Shown in pieces: positions 22,001-34,780 of a stretch of DNA of 64,000 nt. The DNA comes from Casuarius casuarius (taxonomy: Eukaryota > Chordata > Aves > Casuariiformes > Casuariidae): positions 1,747,279 to 1,811,278 of the forward strand of contig PTFA01000092.1 in assembly GCA_003342895.1 (NCBI GenBank), given 5' to 3'. The notes beneath the pieces were generated by a model. That model saw only the letters and a program-made list of their open reading frames with translations. It was not told the DNA's origin and did no database searches. The position numbers and the translations under genes were made by a program. Position 1 is the first letter of the stretch. Every line of letters begins with the position of its first letter.

Positions 22001-25000
22001 TCCAGGACGCTCTCTTCCCTGAATTTCCTCGAAGCAGTAAGGGAAGGCTCAAACCCTCGGAGCAGGAGCAAGTCCTGGAGGATGTGCCATCTCCGTAAGG
22101 GAATGTCCACCTTCAGACTTGGGATCCTGCAAAGGAGAATGAAAAAGATGAACATCTGGTTCATCTTCTAATTCACCTTACCTTCTCCCCCCTCCCTTTG
22201 GTCAGGCAGAGATGCTATCCTGAGAAAAAGAGGGTGATGCTCAGGAGGACAGTATTTTAGATAGGCAGGATTTTGTCTTCCTACGTGCAAGTAGACTAGA
22301 ACTACTGAAAAAAAGCATTTCTTTCTTTTTTTGTACCTCATCTGTATATTGGGAGACAAGCAGATAATCCTCTTATTGTAACAGCGTGCAGCAAAGAAGG
22401 CAATATAATAATATCATAGTCAGAATTCAATGTTCTTCATACCAGTGCTGTCTCTTTGGGAGTTATTGTATCTCTAATGTGACTAATGTGTTATCTCTTT
22501 TTATCTCTGATTCTCAGACATATTGAGGTGCTTGAAAGGAAAGATAATGTATACAAAATAAATGTACATTAAATTAATACTGTGACACAAGAGCGAGCAC
22601 TGAATTCCTTTTATGAAACAGAAGCCGTAGGAAGAAAGGCAGCATGTATGGAGCCAAATTTTCTAGGATATGCTTTGCTCCAGCTGGAGAGACCTTGTTG
22701 TGAGCAGGGCACCAGCTGGGAAGGAGCCATCTATGTTCTATTTCTGTGTCTGCCATCGACCTGCTCTATGACCCTACCTCATTTCTTTGTTTTCCCTCCC
22801 TATTTAAAAATATCTGCTCACCCAAATAGCAACTTTTTCCTCTTGTTCTTTTGGAGCATGGCTGGGTCATTGGCCCCTGGAGCCTCTCTACAGCCGCATG
22901 AAACAAATTCTGAGCAATAATGAAATCCCTTGATTTCAAGGTCTTTTGCACAGGACAACCTAGGCATCGCTCGTGCTCTCCTCAGCTATAGACTGCAAGG
23001 GCTGGACATCCTGGGGAGGGGGTGACAGCCCCTTCACCAGCAATCCTCGTTCTAATAGGAAATCTGTCCATGACCTGCAACCCTCAAAGCATTTTTTAAA
23101 GCTTTTCCCCCAAAAAATTCTAATAAAGCATAAATATTTACAACTTGTATTGATAATATCCTCCTAGGAAGCCTCATCAACACTGAAACTTGTCTCTTTG
23201 GGAAGGGTGATCCCAGAGGAATTGTTAAGGTACTATGTAAAATCCAGTAATGCAGCACTCTGATATGGGAACAGAGAAACATTTTCCAGTAAGTTGGCTG
23301 TGTACTTTCCTGAACGAAATGTTTAGCTCTGAGAGAAAGCGAGGTCTCTTGTCGTAGAAAGGTGATCTCTTCTAACATGGCCTTAGTGCTACTAGGACTG
23401 AATTATAGCAGATGCAAACCTTATGGCTAGGAGTATGTCGTGTGCTTTGGACAGAGTGACAGTGCACATTTCTGGCTAGGAGAAGATGGTCGCAGATGCT
23501 TTTCCAGAGGCAAAGCTCTGTGGAGTGAGACCTCTCTCTTTCCCCACAGATTATATTCCTCCCATCTCTGCCCACATCTAATAAATGACATTTTTATCCT
23601 CTTCATGCTTCCAGCCTGAATTGTGAACATGTTTTCAAGGGGTTGCCTTCCATTTGCAGTGGGAAGCTTTCTCTTTCTTGTGACACCACTGTTTTGGCCC
23701 ATTTCCTATCCTAATACTCAGAAACTCTCCTTGTCCTGCTGACGATATGAGGAAAGGTACTGTTCCCTTGAATCTAGAAAAGGTAGGTGTCTTTGTGACA
23801 TTTCAGTGAAGTCCTGCCTGAGCAAGCATGCTAAAGCAAGACCATCTAGTTCTGCCATCTCACAAGCTGAGAAGTCATCTTAGGAGGCGTAAATCCCTTG
23901 CAGGGAGAAAAAGGCATGCCGAGACTGGAGACTTTGATCACAAAGTCCAGTGATATGAAAGTATGGATGCGTTTAGTAGTCTGTGTGCAGTGCGTTCACC
24001 AGACATCTCCAAAAGTCTTCATGTCACAGGGCTGCCCCTTTTGCACGTAAAGCCTTCTTATTACTTTATACGTGCACATACATTATAAGTAGTGACAGCA
24101 GAAGTGATCTGAATTACTCTTAAAACAAGTCCTTTATCACTGGTGGCATAAATACAAAAGTCATTCATTGATTTTTGGACATGTTTTCTCATGGAAGATC
24201 TCTGCATACCCTGTCTGAATGCTGCACTCTTATTAATTCTGCAGTAGCCACATAGGATTGGAGTTTCAGACACTTGTGGTCTAGGTCAGACTTGCAGAAA
24301 AGTCCAGCTCCAAATCTGATACATTAATACAAATCTGATTTTGCAGAAGAGTTCCTGGCAGCTAGTGTGATTCTGCTGAAGTGCCCACCATGTAACCTGC
24401 ACCCAGCACACTGAGTGCTTCTGAAAATCTGGATCTGCCAATGCACACCACATTTATTTGAACACCTGGGTGTCTCTGACTCCTAATTTTTGTAAAGACT
24501 GGATGGCAGTCTATCAGTGTCCTCATCCATTTTGTCTTTTCAGTTTGCTAAACAGGAATCAGTGCCTCCATCCTCTTTTCATCTGTAAACATGACACTTG
24601 GAGGCTCTTACAGACAAGAAGATCCTGGGTCGAAACTCCCTGATATGATACATGTTGGCCAGACAGAAAGGTAGAAGGCATTTTGGATGAAGGTAGATAG
24701 AAGGTGTTTTACTGGACCTTTTCAGAAAGTGTCATATCTAGTGTGACTGAAGTTTGAGGTACATTTGCCTTTTCTAGAGTGGTTCAGTCACTCATTTGTA
24801 TCAGCTATGAACTGTGTCCTTAATTTCACTGAAGTGGAAAAGATGTTGCTAAGATCAGCTTTTGGTCCTGTATCATTAAGGCTTTTTTAAAAGCAATTAA
24901 ATTACATTCTATTGTGAGAAAAGGTGTGCAGCAGAAATCACCCCTTAGTGGTGTTGTGGCACAATGATTAATGAGTACCTTTTTCCTCCCTCTGCCTCTT

Positions 25001-25100
25001 CAGAATGGTGCTGACTTTTGAAAAGGTGGGTTTTAGGCTGAGAAAAATATTGACTGAGGTCTTAGCAGTGGCAGTGACATTAGCATCTTATTAAATTGCC
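22001..25100. other. CpG-poor unique DNA, possibly decayed old repeats
   Basis: CpG is conspicuously sparse here compared with the flanks, while T/A and CA/TG words are common, as expected after long methylation-driven decay. TTATCT occurs twice exactly 10 bases apart (22491 and 22501). I recognise no LINE, SINE or LTR, but very old interspersed repeats would look like this. No coding frame is supported. Confidence 0.45.
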
Positions 25101-27640
25101 AATAACATTTCAACTAGACTCTTCTTTTAATTTGCTTTTGGTCAGCAGAGGAGTGACTGCAAGTGCGAGGTGTAGCCGAATGCTGCCTGTTGGGCGGTGG
25201 AGGAGGGAGACGTGTTTCTGTGTACCCGCACACGCAGGGCTGTCTGGGTGGCTGCTGTCGCCTGACGTCCCTGTAGTCAGCTCTCAGCCTGATCACACCG
25301 ACGTTGCCAGAAAGTTGAAATAAGGGTAAGATCAGAATCACTGCTTTGGAGACCATGTGCCTCTTATTCTCCTCTGATATAAGGTTTCTCAGTTAAATTT
25401 AGCTGATATGAGCAAGCTGCTCGTGTTAAAACACTGGTGAAGACAAATTGCACCATAGATGGAGAAGACCAAAGCTAAACTATATGATCTCTCCCTTATT
25501 TAAAACTTGCTACCTTGATTTCTCTTTTCTCACATACTCCATATATCCAGGCCTCATGTTCAGATCAGTGGCTAAACCCAGAGCTGAGCCTAAATAAATT
25601 GTCTCTGCTCTTGTAGATTTGATCCAGTGGAGACTGTGACATTTAACTTTTCCTTATTGTAACTAAGGAAACTCCCACAAGCTGATGTCCTACCAAATGC
25701 CTTTTGTGCTCACACAGCTACAGAGTCTTGGCTCTGCGATAAGAACATTCCACCCTCGTCTTCAACTTCAGAGCCAGTTTTCAGGGCAAAGCATGGTTTC
25801 CAGATGCGTCTGTTCTAATCTGAACAGCTAGTAGAGCCTGACATTTGATTTTAAATTTGGTGTTCATGGAAATGAAGAGCAGAAAGCACTGTCCAGATCT
25901 GCTCCAGAGCAGAGATACAAGCTGCTTATATCTCAGTTCGATCTGCCTCAAAAACACCGTTGTTCTTCTAGTCCTGCATCTTTCCAGAAAGCCAATTTGT
26001 GGGTAAATTATGCGCTGGGATCAGAACATAACCCTTGGCCACTGTTTCAGACATTTATCCTCTCCTCGATCAAGTGATGCTGCTTGAAGACATTAACTTT
26101 CCCCGCTGTCTGTTACCAGCCCTGTGGGCAGAGGTGATGGTATGGTCCCTAATCCACTCCGGGCAAAACCAGGCGGGTTGNTCTGAGCTGCCAGTGAGTG
26201 CGGGTGGGAGATGGATGACTGCTCGGGACTGATTAGGGAGCGNTCGCACAGTCCTGGCTGTTGGCAGAGAGGAGGAAGAGCTGGAGGCTGGTAAAATCTT
26301 TGCGCGGTTCTGCAGTTTGCAAAAGGAACATCTTTTTGCACTCTGACTTGCTCTCTCAGCCACGTCTCCGTCCGTAAGGACGAGCTGCTGAATCGNGCTG
26401 CGCGTGGTGTAGGAGCCCGACACGAACTGCACAAACCCTGCGCTGCAATAGCCAGTGCCCGTGAACAGGTGAACGTGGCTTTCCAGGAAAATGCCCTGCA
26501 GTGAGTGCTTCTCAGAATCGTTTTACCTTCTCTCTCTTTACATTTTCTTCTCGAAATTAGAGAGGATATCTCAAGGACAGTCTCTGCAATGAGAATGAGA
26601 AGGGATTTTTTGTACNGGGAGTATGGATGGAGCTATCAGAATGATGTTGGGGCTTAAAGGGGGGTTAATGACTGTTTTGCTGTGGATGGTGGTGGACAAG
26701 NAAAGATATTCATGGGAGAGCAAGGGCACGCAAAATATCTAGCTATTAGTGANAGATCAGAAGAAAATGAAGAGCTTACGACAGTCTTTGTCTGGAAATG
26801 ATATATGGCCTGTGGTTGAAGGCTGGCCCCTAGAGGTAGATGTATAGGGGACCAGTGGGTATTATCAAAATCTGGGGAAAGATATAAAAAAAAAATGGAG
26901 AAAAGAATAGACAACTAATGGTAGAGATTTATGGATCTGTTATGAGTCACATTGACCTTATGAACCACCTTTCTCTCTCCCCAACATCTTTGCCTTTCCC
27001 CTTGATGCCCTTTTGCTCATTATTAAAAATGCATGTTTCCATCCTCAGTTTTATATGTGGGAACACAGCGACAATCGGTCCCGTTAGTCTCTGGAGCTCT
27101 AGAGATACCAGCTGAAGGTTTGAGCAATGGACAGAGGAAGCCGAGTCCTTTCCTCGTCCAGATTACAGCTGTCAGTGCAATGCTAGAAACGTGGTCCCTC
27201 AGCAGGCAGCTCTTCCCTGGACCTGCTCNGGTCCTTTGTGCTTTGTTCTCGACCCTGAGGAAGTTGGAAAACCCAGTCTGNAACGCAACGTGGTCTGGGA
27301 CAACAGGCATCCGTGTCTGCGCAGGGATGCCAAGCTGGGAGGTGTTATCTCCTGCCCATTCCTCGTTTTGCAGATGCCTTTCCCAAATGCTGGATTGGAC
27401 GGCAATCCTGGAGGAGAGCAAGGGACAGGGGAGGGGTTTCCCNTTTGCAAACAGGAATGCAGAAAATGTGAGAACAAGTGCTATACTGGCAAGAGGCAGG
27501 AGGAGGGCGGGAATGAGGGAATGACTCGGATCCCTCAGACATGCAAAAGCACAGTAGAAACCTTGCTTGCAGCTGCTTTCCTTCAGGCAGGTAAAATATG
27601 GGGAATCTCCTACTTCCAGCTTGTATTTTTGAATTGNCTG
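25101..27640. other. Unique intergenic DNA with scattered single Ns
   Basis: No gene recognised. Overlapping frames of 163 and 177 codons on the plus strand (27033-27524 and 27191-27724) each contain ambiguous bases, occupy different frames over the same DNA and show no motif. They cannot both be coding, and I call neither. Single Ns are frequent from 26181 onward. Confidence 0.5.
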
Positions 27641-29560
27641 TTGAGTAAATTGTGGTTTTCTATCCCCATTACTCTACTGGTAACTATCACTCATAACACA
27701 AATATACAAAATAAATTAATTTAAAAAAAAAAACTTGTAATGATTTTTCCCTGCTTAAGTTTTCAATTACATCAGCTATCTCATACTCATTAGAAAGACA
27801 TGAGCCCATATTCATTAAATGCAAAACTAACTTTCCAACAGCAAAAAGGCTTGGGTGAAGAGGGTAATGATTTAATTTTCTTCATTTCAGAGAATTACAT
27901 CTCTTATCCTGGGGCAATACNTCTGTAAATGCAGACAAAGTGCTGTTTCAGACTCTGTTTAAATTACTAATTTGGTGGAGTTACTTGGTGGAAAAGCCTG
28001 AGTAAGGTCCAGACTACCATTTTGTCTCTTACACTCGACTAAAGCAGACTAAATGCTAAAAATATTGAGGACTCCAGATAATATTNTCAGAAGTGACCAT
28101 CTTCAGAAGAATATTTGTGCATATTCTTCATATTCATCCCTTCAAGTATTGGCCAGCATTTGTAAAGACACTTCTCTGCCTGAAAATCCATATAGTCGCC
28201 TGGTGCAATATTCAAAACTTCTCACATTTAAAGCCTGTTAAATTAGATATTTAGGATTTCAGAGATCTCACTGTGCCCATCTGCACCTTCAGGTGCCCAA
28301 AGAATTTAAAAATTAAAGTAAAAACACATCTCTCACTGCTTAGATGTGATCAGGCCTTGTTTGCATTAGAAGAAAGGACTTGGGTGGCAAGTTAACTTTT
28401 TCTTTTTTAAATTTCAGTGCTAGTGAACAAAGAAAATATAGCTATTTTTCTTTTCAAGATCTTCAAAATCTTGTGCTGGTTTCTGCACAGGAATAATGGA
28501 CTTGACAAGTTCACAACGGGCAGAATTTTGCCTGTGAGAATGAAAAGCCCCGGTGGGAGCGGGTCGCGCTGGATCCCCCNGGGCCGCCGGCTCTGATGGA
28601 TGCACCAGCCTGAGCTGCATCAGGCGCTTGGGTTTTGTAGGCAAAGTTGGCCGTGGAGCTGAATGGCAGTTAATCATAAATATCCAAATATAACAACAAA
28701 TTCCATACTTTATTTCCACCTTTATATTTCAAAACAAAAATCATGAGCTGTGTACTTGGTCTTTTCCCAAGAATGTGAGCAAATATATCCTCCCTCTTCC
28801 CTGTTTCTCATTTTTNGAAATGTCTTAAATAGAGCCAGTAGGAATGGCGTTTTTCAGTCGCTTTGCCGTGACCATTAGCGTTGTTCATTAGAAGGTGAAA
28901 GTGGTCATACAGTACACCAAGGAGAAATGTCAAAAAAATCTGCTCATTCTGCTCTTGATAAATCTTGCCCCAAGTCTTGAGCATGAGTTTCTGTCTTCTG
29001 GATGTCAGTAGAGCGGATTTATGCGGGAAACGACAAAAAAAAAAAAAAGGCAGAAATACACATCTCTAGTGCAACTGATTTGTTAGAAAAATGATTTGTT
29101 TGGTTAAAAAAAAAGTTAATTGTTTGCACACAACCTTTAGTTGCGTGTATCACTTTTTATCCTCAAGGATACTTAAGGTATAGAAAGATACTTTGGAAAG
29201 AGATGCCCAAAGCTGGTGCCGGTGTACTNGCCTGTTCGGGTAATAGAGTGTGACACAGGGAGACTGAACGATTGCGTTGCTAGAAAATACGTTTTTATCA
29301 GTAAGTACCGCAGATGCAGGAAGCACTGATTTAAGCATGGGCCAGAATAGCTGGTCAGGTTAATGGGAAAACCCGAAATTTCAAAATTCTTAATGATTTT
29401 AAATATTTTTTTATTCCTTTGAAAATGTGCATTAGGCTTTTATAAGAGATATTAGAATGGTTACTGTTTTTTCTTTTAATAGACTGAGTCATATNATTAA
29501 CTGAAGCAAAAAGTTTCACATCACAATTATTTCTTAAAAAAGTGTCCCGTGTCACAAAGT
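27641..29560. other. AT-rich unique DNA with A runs
   Basis: Mostly AT-rich, low-CpG sequence with A runs at 27722-27732 and 29035-29048. A pyrimidine tract ending in TTTCAG near 27890 resembles an acceptor without a partner donor. Several single Ns occur. Parts may be conserved non-coding DNA, but no feature is distinctive enough to bound one. Confidence 0.45.
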
Positions 29561-30648
29561 CATGCTAAACCGCTGCTTGTGCTCAGACACAGCTCTTCCA
29601 TCAGAGCCGTTTGGACCAGACTCTTCCCACCTCAGCTCCCCCTGGAGCTCTCCTCTTCTCCATCCCCTGTCCAAAATAATTAAACAGCTGCATTTTTAAT
29701 AACTGCTGATTCCACTCAGAGGCAGCTGCGTTTCACAGGTGGGAGAAGCCCTTCTTGCGCACGCTGCCGCTTGCAGAGCCGTGTTGGAAGTTTTGGTCTG
29801 GGGGTGCTACCTGGGTGAAATCTCGGCTGGCCTTTTTCTTATGTGGCCGTAAAGATAAAATAGCATCGTATCGCTCTAAGCCTGCCACGGGGCAAAGCAA
29901 GCCCGGCAGCGGGGCCAGGATTTGCTTTGCCTTGCACAAACCTCTGCAGACAACAGAAGTAAAGCCTTGCCCGCGTCCCCGGTGCCGTCCCAGGTTTCAT
30001 CCGTTAAATGCGGCTAAACGAGGCCGTCTCTGCGCAGAGATGACTTCTTCAAGGCAGATCAGAGTGATTTCCCAAACAATTTGCTTGGTATTTTTTTTAG
30101 CTAAGATCATGTTTAAATTTAGAGCTGAGACGCTGAGTTTCAGCGACCTGGCCAGGTTTTGCTCCCGGGAAGGGAGCGCGTCGAGCGGAGGATGCTGTGC
30201 CACGCGGTAAGGGGATGCGGGGCATCCCGGGGAGCAGAGGATGGGCTGGGAGAGCCGGCTGCAGCTCCCTGCTCCCTCACAGCCGCCGGGGGGGTCGGGG
30301 AGCCCCGGCTGCCGGGTGTGAAATGCAGGTAGCAGCACAGTCTACAGCACCGTTCGTTCTCCTCGCTGTCGCATGGTGGGCGCGAGCCTCCGCAGTGGCA
30401 GTGCAAGCCGCGGGGAGCTGCAGCGAGCACGTTTTTGCCCCNTTTTGGACCCGAGATCGCATTTCGGTTGTGCTTATTTTGGGTTATTACTGCGCAATAT
30501 AGCAGGGAGGGAGGATTCCCGGGGAAATCCTGCAGGACCGGACCAAATCGGCATCAGAAGAGCGCTGGGGTCGGAATTGCCCTATTTAATTCCGAGTAAC
30601 TCCACTTGACCAGGCTGACTCCTGAGCTAGCTCCTGATTAACCCCGGG

Positions 30649-30657
30649 TATATTTAA
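30649..30657 (+). promoter_or_regulatory. TATA-like word, possible promoter
   Basis: TATATTTAA lies between CCCCGGG on its left and a GC-rich stretch on its right, where a start site would fall about 25-30 bases downstream near 30680. An ambiguous base at 30685 sits in that zone. The context is promoter-like, but no transcript, exon or initiator is evident. Confidence 0.15.
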
Positions 30658-31063
30658 GCGCGTAAAGGCTCAGCCCTGGCTCCCNCGGGGGACAGCAAGC
30701 TGGAGAGCTGCCCACAGGGCCGGGACCCCACGGGTGTCCCCGGGGTCGGCCAGACCCCTCGCCGTGCCGCTGCCAGCAGCTGCTGGGTATCCCAAATTAA
30801 TGATGTCACGCGATCGCAGGAGCTACATGAGCGTGTTATGTTGGCACGTTGGGCTGGTTTTGCAGAAAAATCCCTCTCTCCGGCTCGTCCGAAGCGTCCT
30901 GCATGCTCTGAAGTGCGGTGATTTTTCTGTCGAACGTAAACCCCACTCTTGCAGCAATCAGCACGTCGTCGTTTGACAAGAAGCCCTGTTTTGAGTGAAA
31001 GAATGGAGTTAGGCAGGGTGTTTTTAAATAGCGCAGCAACGTATGCCGGAGAAAAAAAATTCC

Positions 31064-31087
31064 TGTAAATTATTTACACTATTTACA
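31064..31087. promoter_or_regulatory. Triple ATTTACA forkhead-like cluster
   Basis: TGTAAAT (31064-31070), ATTTACA (31072-31078) and ATTTACA (31081-31087) give three forkhead-like words in 24 bases. The first two form a 7+1+7 palindrome and the last two are a 9-base direct repeat. It lies just upstream of the strongest CpG island. Binding is inferred only from the known forkhead preference for (A/G)TAAA(C/T)A-type cores. Confidence 0.35.
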
Positions 31088-31209
31088 CTGTTCTGCTGAA
31101 CGGGATCTTCAAAAACACGTTTTTAAAAATGGCATTTTTTAAAGTGAGTGTTTTTGGAAGTTTCTGGGGAGCTGGTTAAATCCTGAAAATCCTGAAAACA
31201 ACCTCGAAA

Positions 31210-32080
31210 TGTGTCGCTGAACCTCTTTGCTGATTTTCGGACGGCGGGTGGCAGCCGGATGGGGACACGCAGCATCCCGGGGCCGGATCCCGCGCACCTG
31301 CGCGATGCCCAGCCGGGTCGGCTCGCTGGGGGCACCGAGCGGCCCGCGCACCGCCGCCGCCGCCTGACCCTTTGTTTGCGCGGTGTCTCGGTGGGTGACA
31401 GATGGTGATGCTGTCCGGGTGAATTTGTTACCTTCTCGCTGACATGCAATATGTCTGCGGCCTGACAGCGAGAGGAGAGGCTCCAGCTGTCCCTCCCGTA
31501 ATTGACAGCGAGGAGCTGTTTTCACTTTTGACAGAGCTACGAAGCATTAGCATCAGACCGGCCGCGAGCAGGGGGTTTATTACTGTGTTTATCGTCCGCG
31601 AGCGGCAGCGTGCCGGGCGACGTCGCGGGCTTGCTGCAACTCGACGCCGGAGCCTCCCGTTTCCACCCGCTGCACTCTCCGGCGGGAGGAAAAGGACGGG
31701 AGCGGGGGCTCGAGCCCAAGATCCCTCCTCCGAAGCGGCGGGGAAAGCGGGAGAGGAAGGATTATCCTGGCATACCGCAAGCGCAGGAAGTAGGTTGCTG
31801 AGGTTAGTTGAAGGAGATGCTGCGATGTTTCTTGCATCCCTGGTTGCGTCTAAAGGCCTGCTGGAGTCACCACTCGCTGCCGGCGTTCGGATCGTACCCT
31901 CTGCTCTTTGGAAGAGAGAAATTCCTCCTGCCTTTCCGTGGGCTTTAGGTAGTGCTGGCTGGCGGCCTGGATGATTTACGGCTGTTGCGCTTCCCGTTCG
32001 CTCTTGCCGTCTTGCCCACCGCCCCGCGCCAGCGGCGCCTCTCCCGTCCCCGACGGACTCCGCGGGAACGTTCGCTCTGT
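31210..32080. promoter_or_regulatory. CpG island with TGACAG motif cluster
   Basis: This is the densest CpG stretch seen. Roughly two dozen CpGs fall within 31240-31400, with similar density at 31580-31770 and again at 31974-32080. Between the first two dense parts are four TGACAG words (31396, 31463, 31503 and 31529), the core bound by MEIS/PREP/TGIF homeodomains. The 246-codon minus-strand frame across 31428-32168 and the 176-codon plus-strand frame 31444-31974 oppose each other and match nothing I know. This is the best promoter candidate, perhaps for a non-coding RNA or an unseen first exon. Confidence 0.5.
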
Positions 32081-34159
32081 AATAACTCCTTAATAAGATT
32101 GGGGGAGGAAAATCAACTCCGAGCACATAAGTCACAAAGACATCCCTGCAACACAGATCCCTTCCCAAATTAGATTCAGGCTGACCTAACCCAAAGGTTG
32201 GGTCTCATTGCAGATCTAACAGCAGCAAAGCTACTGAGACACGCAGTTACTTAAGGAAGAGCTGAATATTTCCAGTTAGTCCTGCGAGTTATACTTGCCG
32301 GTGTGAAAATCATGCACTGTTACACGGCTGAAACAATATTGGGGGAAAAAAGCCGTTGCCATGAAATTTATTGAGGGTTTTACCTGACCACAGCTGCCTG
32401 TTGTCCTCTTGTGTGTCTTCCAACTTGGTCCACGCTCTTGGGCCCACTTTTGTGTCTTCTGCGTTCATCTAGCGCCTGTATCGACGGGACGCTCGTCCTG
32501 TACCAGAGGCTGCTGCTGTCAGTGCCTGACATTTCGTGCTGGATTAAGGAAAGTCTAAGCATGAGGAAACAACTGCAGTCCAGCGAGGCGATCGCCAAAG
32601 GGAGGGTCCACCTGGCACCGTAACAGCCCGGCGCTGCACACTGCTGCGTTTTCTGGTGTGCGGAGCAGGGACGTTAGCAGAGATAGCGCATTCGTGCAGG
32701 TATCTGCAACAGGGAGGGCAGGAGCAATGAACGCTACATGCTGCACGAGCAAATTTACCTCTGCGGGAGGAACTGGGACTTCAGCTATTTCTGGCCACGG
32801 AGCATTCATTCAGTTCTCATTTCAGGCTATTTCAGAACTGGGTGTGATGTTTGGGCATTTAAATCCCGCTATTTTTATTGCATGTATGACTTCTAAACGT
32901 CCTGGCGAATTTTTAAAATTTCCAAAGTGATTTCTGCAGATTTCAAAGAAAAATAATATCAATAAATAAATTACAAGGGTTTGCAAATTCCTTCAAAGTT
33001 TATCGAACTGCAGTTCTGGATCTTGGCTTTAAAGAAAAATGTCTTCAGCTCTCGTGTCCGTGACTAGGTCGCTTGTGAAAACAAAACCACAAATTTAGAA
33101 ACGCGGAAAGAATTCTGCAGCTCTGATTTAGTGTTACGCCAGGCATTTTAACAAGGGTTGCAATAACTCTTTGCCAGTTTCTTCGAACCAGGATTGCTTT
33201 TTAAGTCTCATTGAATAACTCTGTTGAAAGGTCCTCTTTTCAGAGGGTCTTAAATATGCATGGATAGCACTCCGCTGCTGAGGCTGTTTGTGCTGACTAA
33301 ATTCTGCACTTATTGATCCGAGAGCGTGGTCCTGACCTCCGAGATTAGCTGGCTTGGGAGCAGCATCAGACTCCTAAGCTCATGTATCGGTGCTGACACA
33401 GTGCATGACAAAAACCCTTGCCAAGTTAGTGCTTCGCAGAAAGCCTGACTGCTCATCCCGTTTTGGGGCCAAAATTTTGACTCATATCTTGGCCTGGAGT
33501 TTGGAGGAGGATACGTTTTGACTCTTCGGTCTTTTCATTCTCTAATTCCTGAGATCCAAAGCGTTAGGCAGAAGAAGTGCACGTATCCCTATCTGCATAT
33601 CCTTCTGTAGGTGGTTGTTTGTGTGTGCTCATGCACGGATGGACGAGCACGGCACATCTGGATTTAAGGGCTGAGGATGGAGCCCACCTGGAGATGCAGA
33701 GCTCCGGGAAAGCCTCCTGTCTGGTTTAAGAGCAAAGTAGATGGATGCCAGCAACGCATCTGCCTTGCCCCATAAAGCACACGTGTATCGTAAATGGGCT
33801 GTGTAGCGACTCCTCTCGTGGCGTTGCACCGGCCTGCGTTTCGGTGTCGCGGAGGCAGCAAATCCTGCAGCTTTCCGCTGCCTGCATGGTGCCCGTTACA
33901 TGCTGTTATGAGCCGGTATTAAATTATTCCTGCTCCTTTCACTAACTTGATATGAACTGTATGTTCCTGATTTTGGTTGTGAGAAAGAGCGAGGGAGAGG
34001 GCACAGGACGGAGAGCGGGGAGGAATCCGCTGCGTAACCAGTATTTGTCAGAAACGGGGGTAATTGCTGCTCCTTGGTGTGATTTATTGAGGTAACAAAG
34101 GTTAATAACAATGCCACTCAGCCAGTTTATTCTATTCATTTTCGTGTCATTACCATGTA
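32081..34159. other. Unique intergenic DNA; AT-rich centre
   Basis: No gene recognised. 32820-33260 is AT-rich and complex, with AATATCAATAAATAAATTAC near 32957-32976, and could be a weak conserved-element candidate. Other parts are mixed GC. Opposed short frames show no motif. Confidence 0.45.
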
Positions 34160-34780
34160 TCAGGCACCGCGCGTGTTGCAGCTGGGGTAAGGACGGCGTC
34201 TCCCCGCGCTCCCGGGCTGGGGGGCTCCTGGAGAGATGCTCCTCTTCCTCCCCTTCACCAACCCCCTCGCTTAGGTGGCCAGCGGCTTGGAGCCGAGCTG
34301 GCGCGTGTCCGCCCGGGGCCGTCGGCGTGGGGTGAGCAGGGACCCAGGCTGTCCGGCTGCCGCAGGACCATCTCGCTCTCTAAAACTCAAGGGCCTGAAA
34401 TTTTGGACAAATTGCAGAAGGAGCTGATGTGAGCAGAAGTTTCCGTGGGGCCATGATACTCGAGTGCTGCTTTCGTGGAAGCACACAGGAGCGAGGGCAA
34501 GGGCGGGCAGTGAGGGGGCGGAAAGCCGCCTGCGCTAGCAGATAACCCCGCGGGAGCGCAGGAGGGACGGGGCTTTCTGGGGGGAGAGATGGATAATGAT
34601 GGAGCCGGAGCCGTCTGTCATGCAAATGTTGCGGAGGGAGGCGTATTCCTGGGCGAGCTCCCCGGGAGGCTCCAGGGGAGCCGCGAAGGCTTTGCAGTGC
34701 CTTGCTGCTGCTCAGGCCCCTGGGGCTCTGCCGGAGAAGACTCCTGCAAGGGCAGAAGAAGGAGGGGCACGAAGGGGAGC
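34160..34780. promoter_or_regulatory. CpG-rich islet with octamer
   Basis: GC- and CpG-rich sequence with an exact POU octamer ATGCAAAT at 34620-34627. A donor-like GG|GTAAGG lies near 34187, preceded by a short ATCAG-ended tract, but the implied exon would be only about 20 bases and is not credible. No gene recognised. Confidence 0.3.

Larger units (their letters stand above)
29561..31200. other. Increasingly CpG-rich DNA leading to CpG island
   Basis: CpG frequency rises from about 29880. The 30170-30330 portion is GC-rich with a donor-like GCG|GTAAGG near 30205. A TATA-like word and a forkhead-type palindrome are listed separately. No coding frame is recognisable. Confidence 0.45.

Noticed and set aside
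24950..25000. tRNA A-box-like TGGCACAATGATTAATGAG
   Set aside because: No B box at the expected distance and no cloverleaf, so neither a tRNA nor a clear tRNA-derived SINE.
31428..32168. 246-codon minus-strand frame
   Set aside because: Lies in the CpG island where stops are scarce, is opposed by a 176-codon plus-strand frame, and has no recognisable domain.
15721..34627. Exact POU octamers at 15721 and 34620
   Set aside because: About two copies of an eight-base word are expected by chance in a window of this length.
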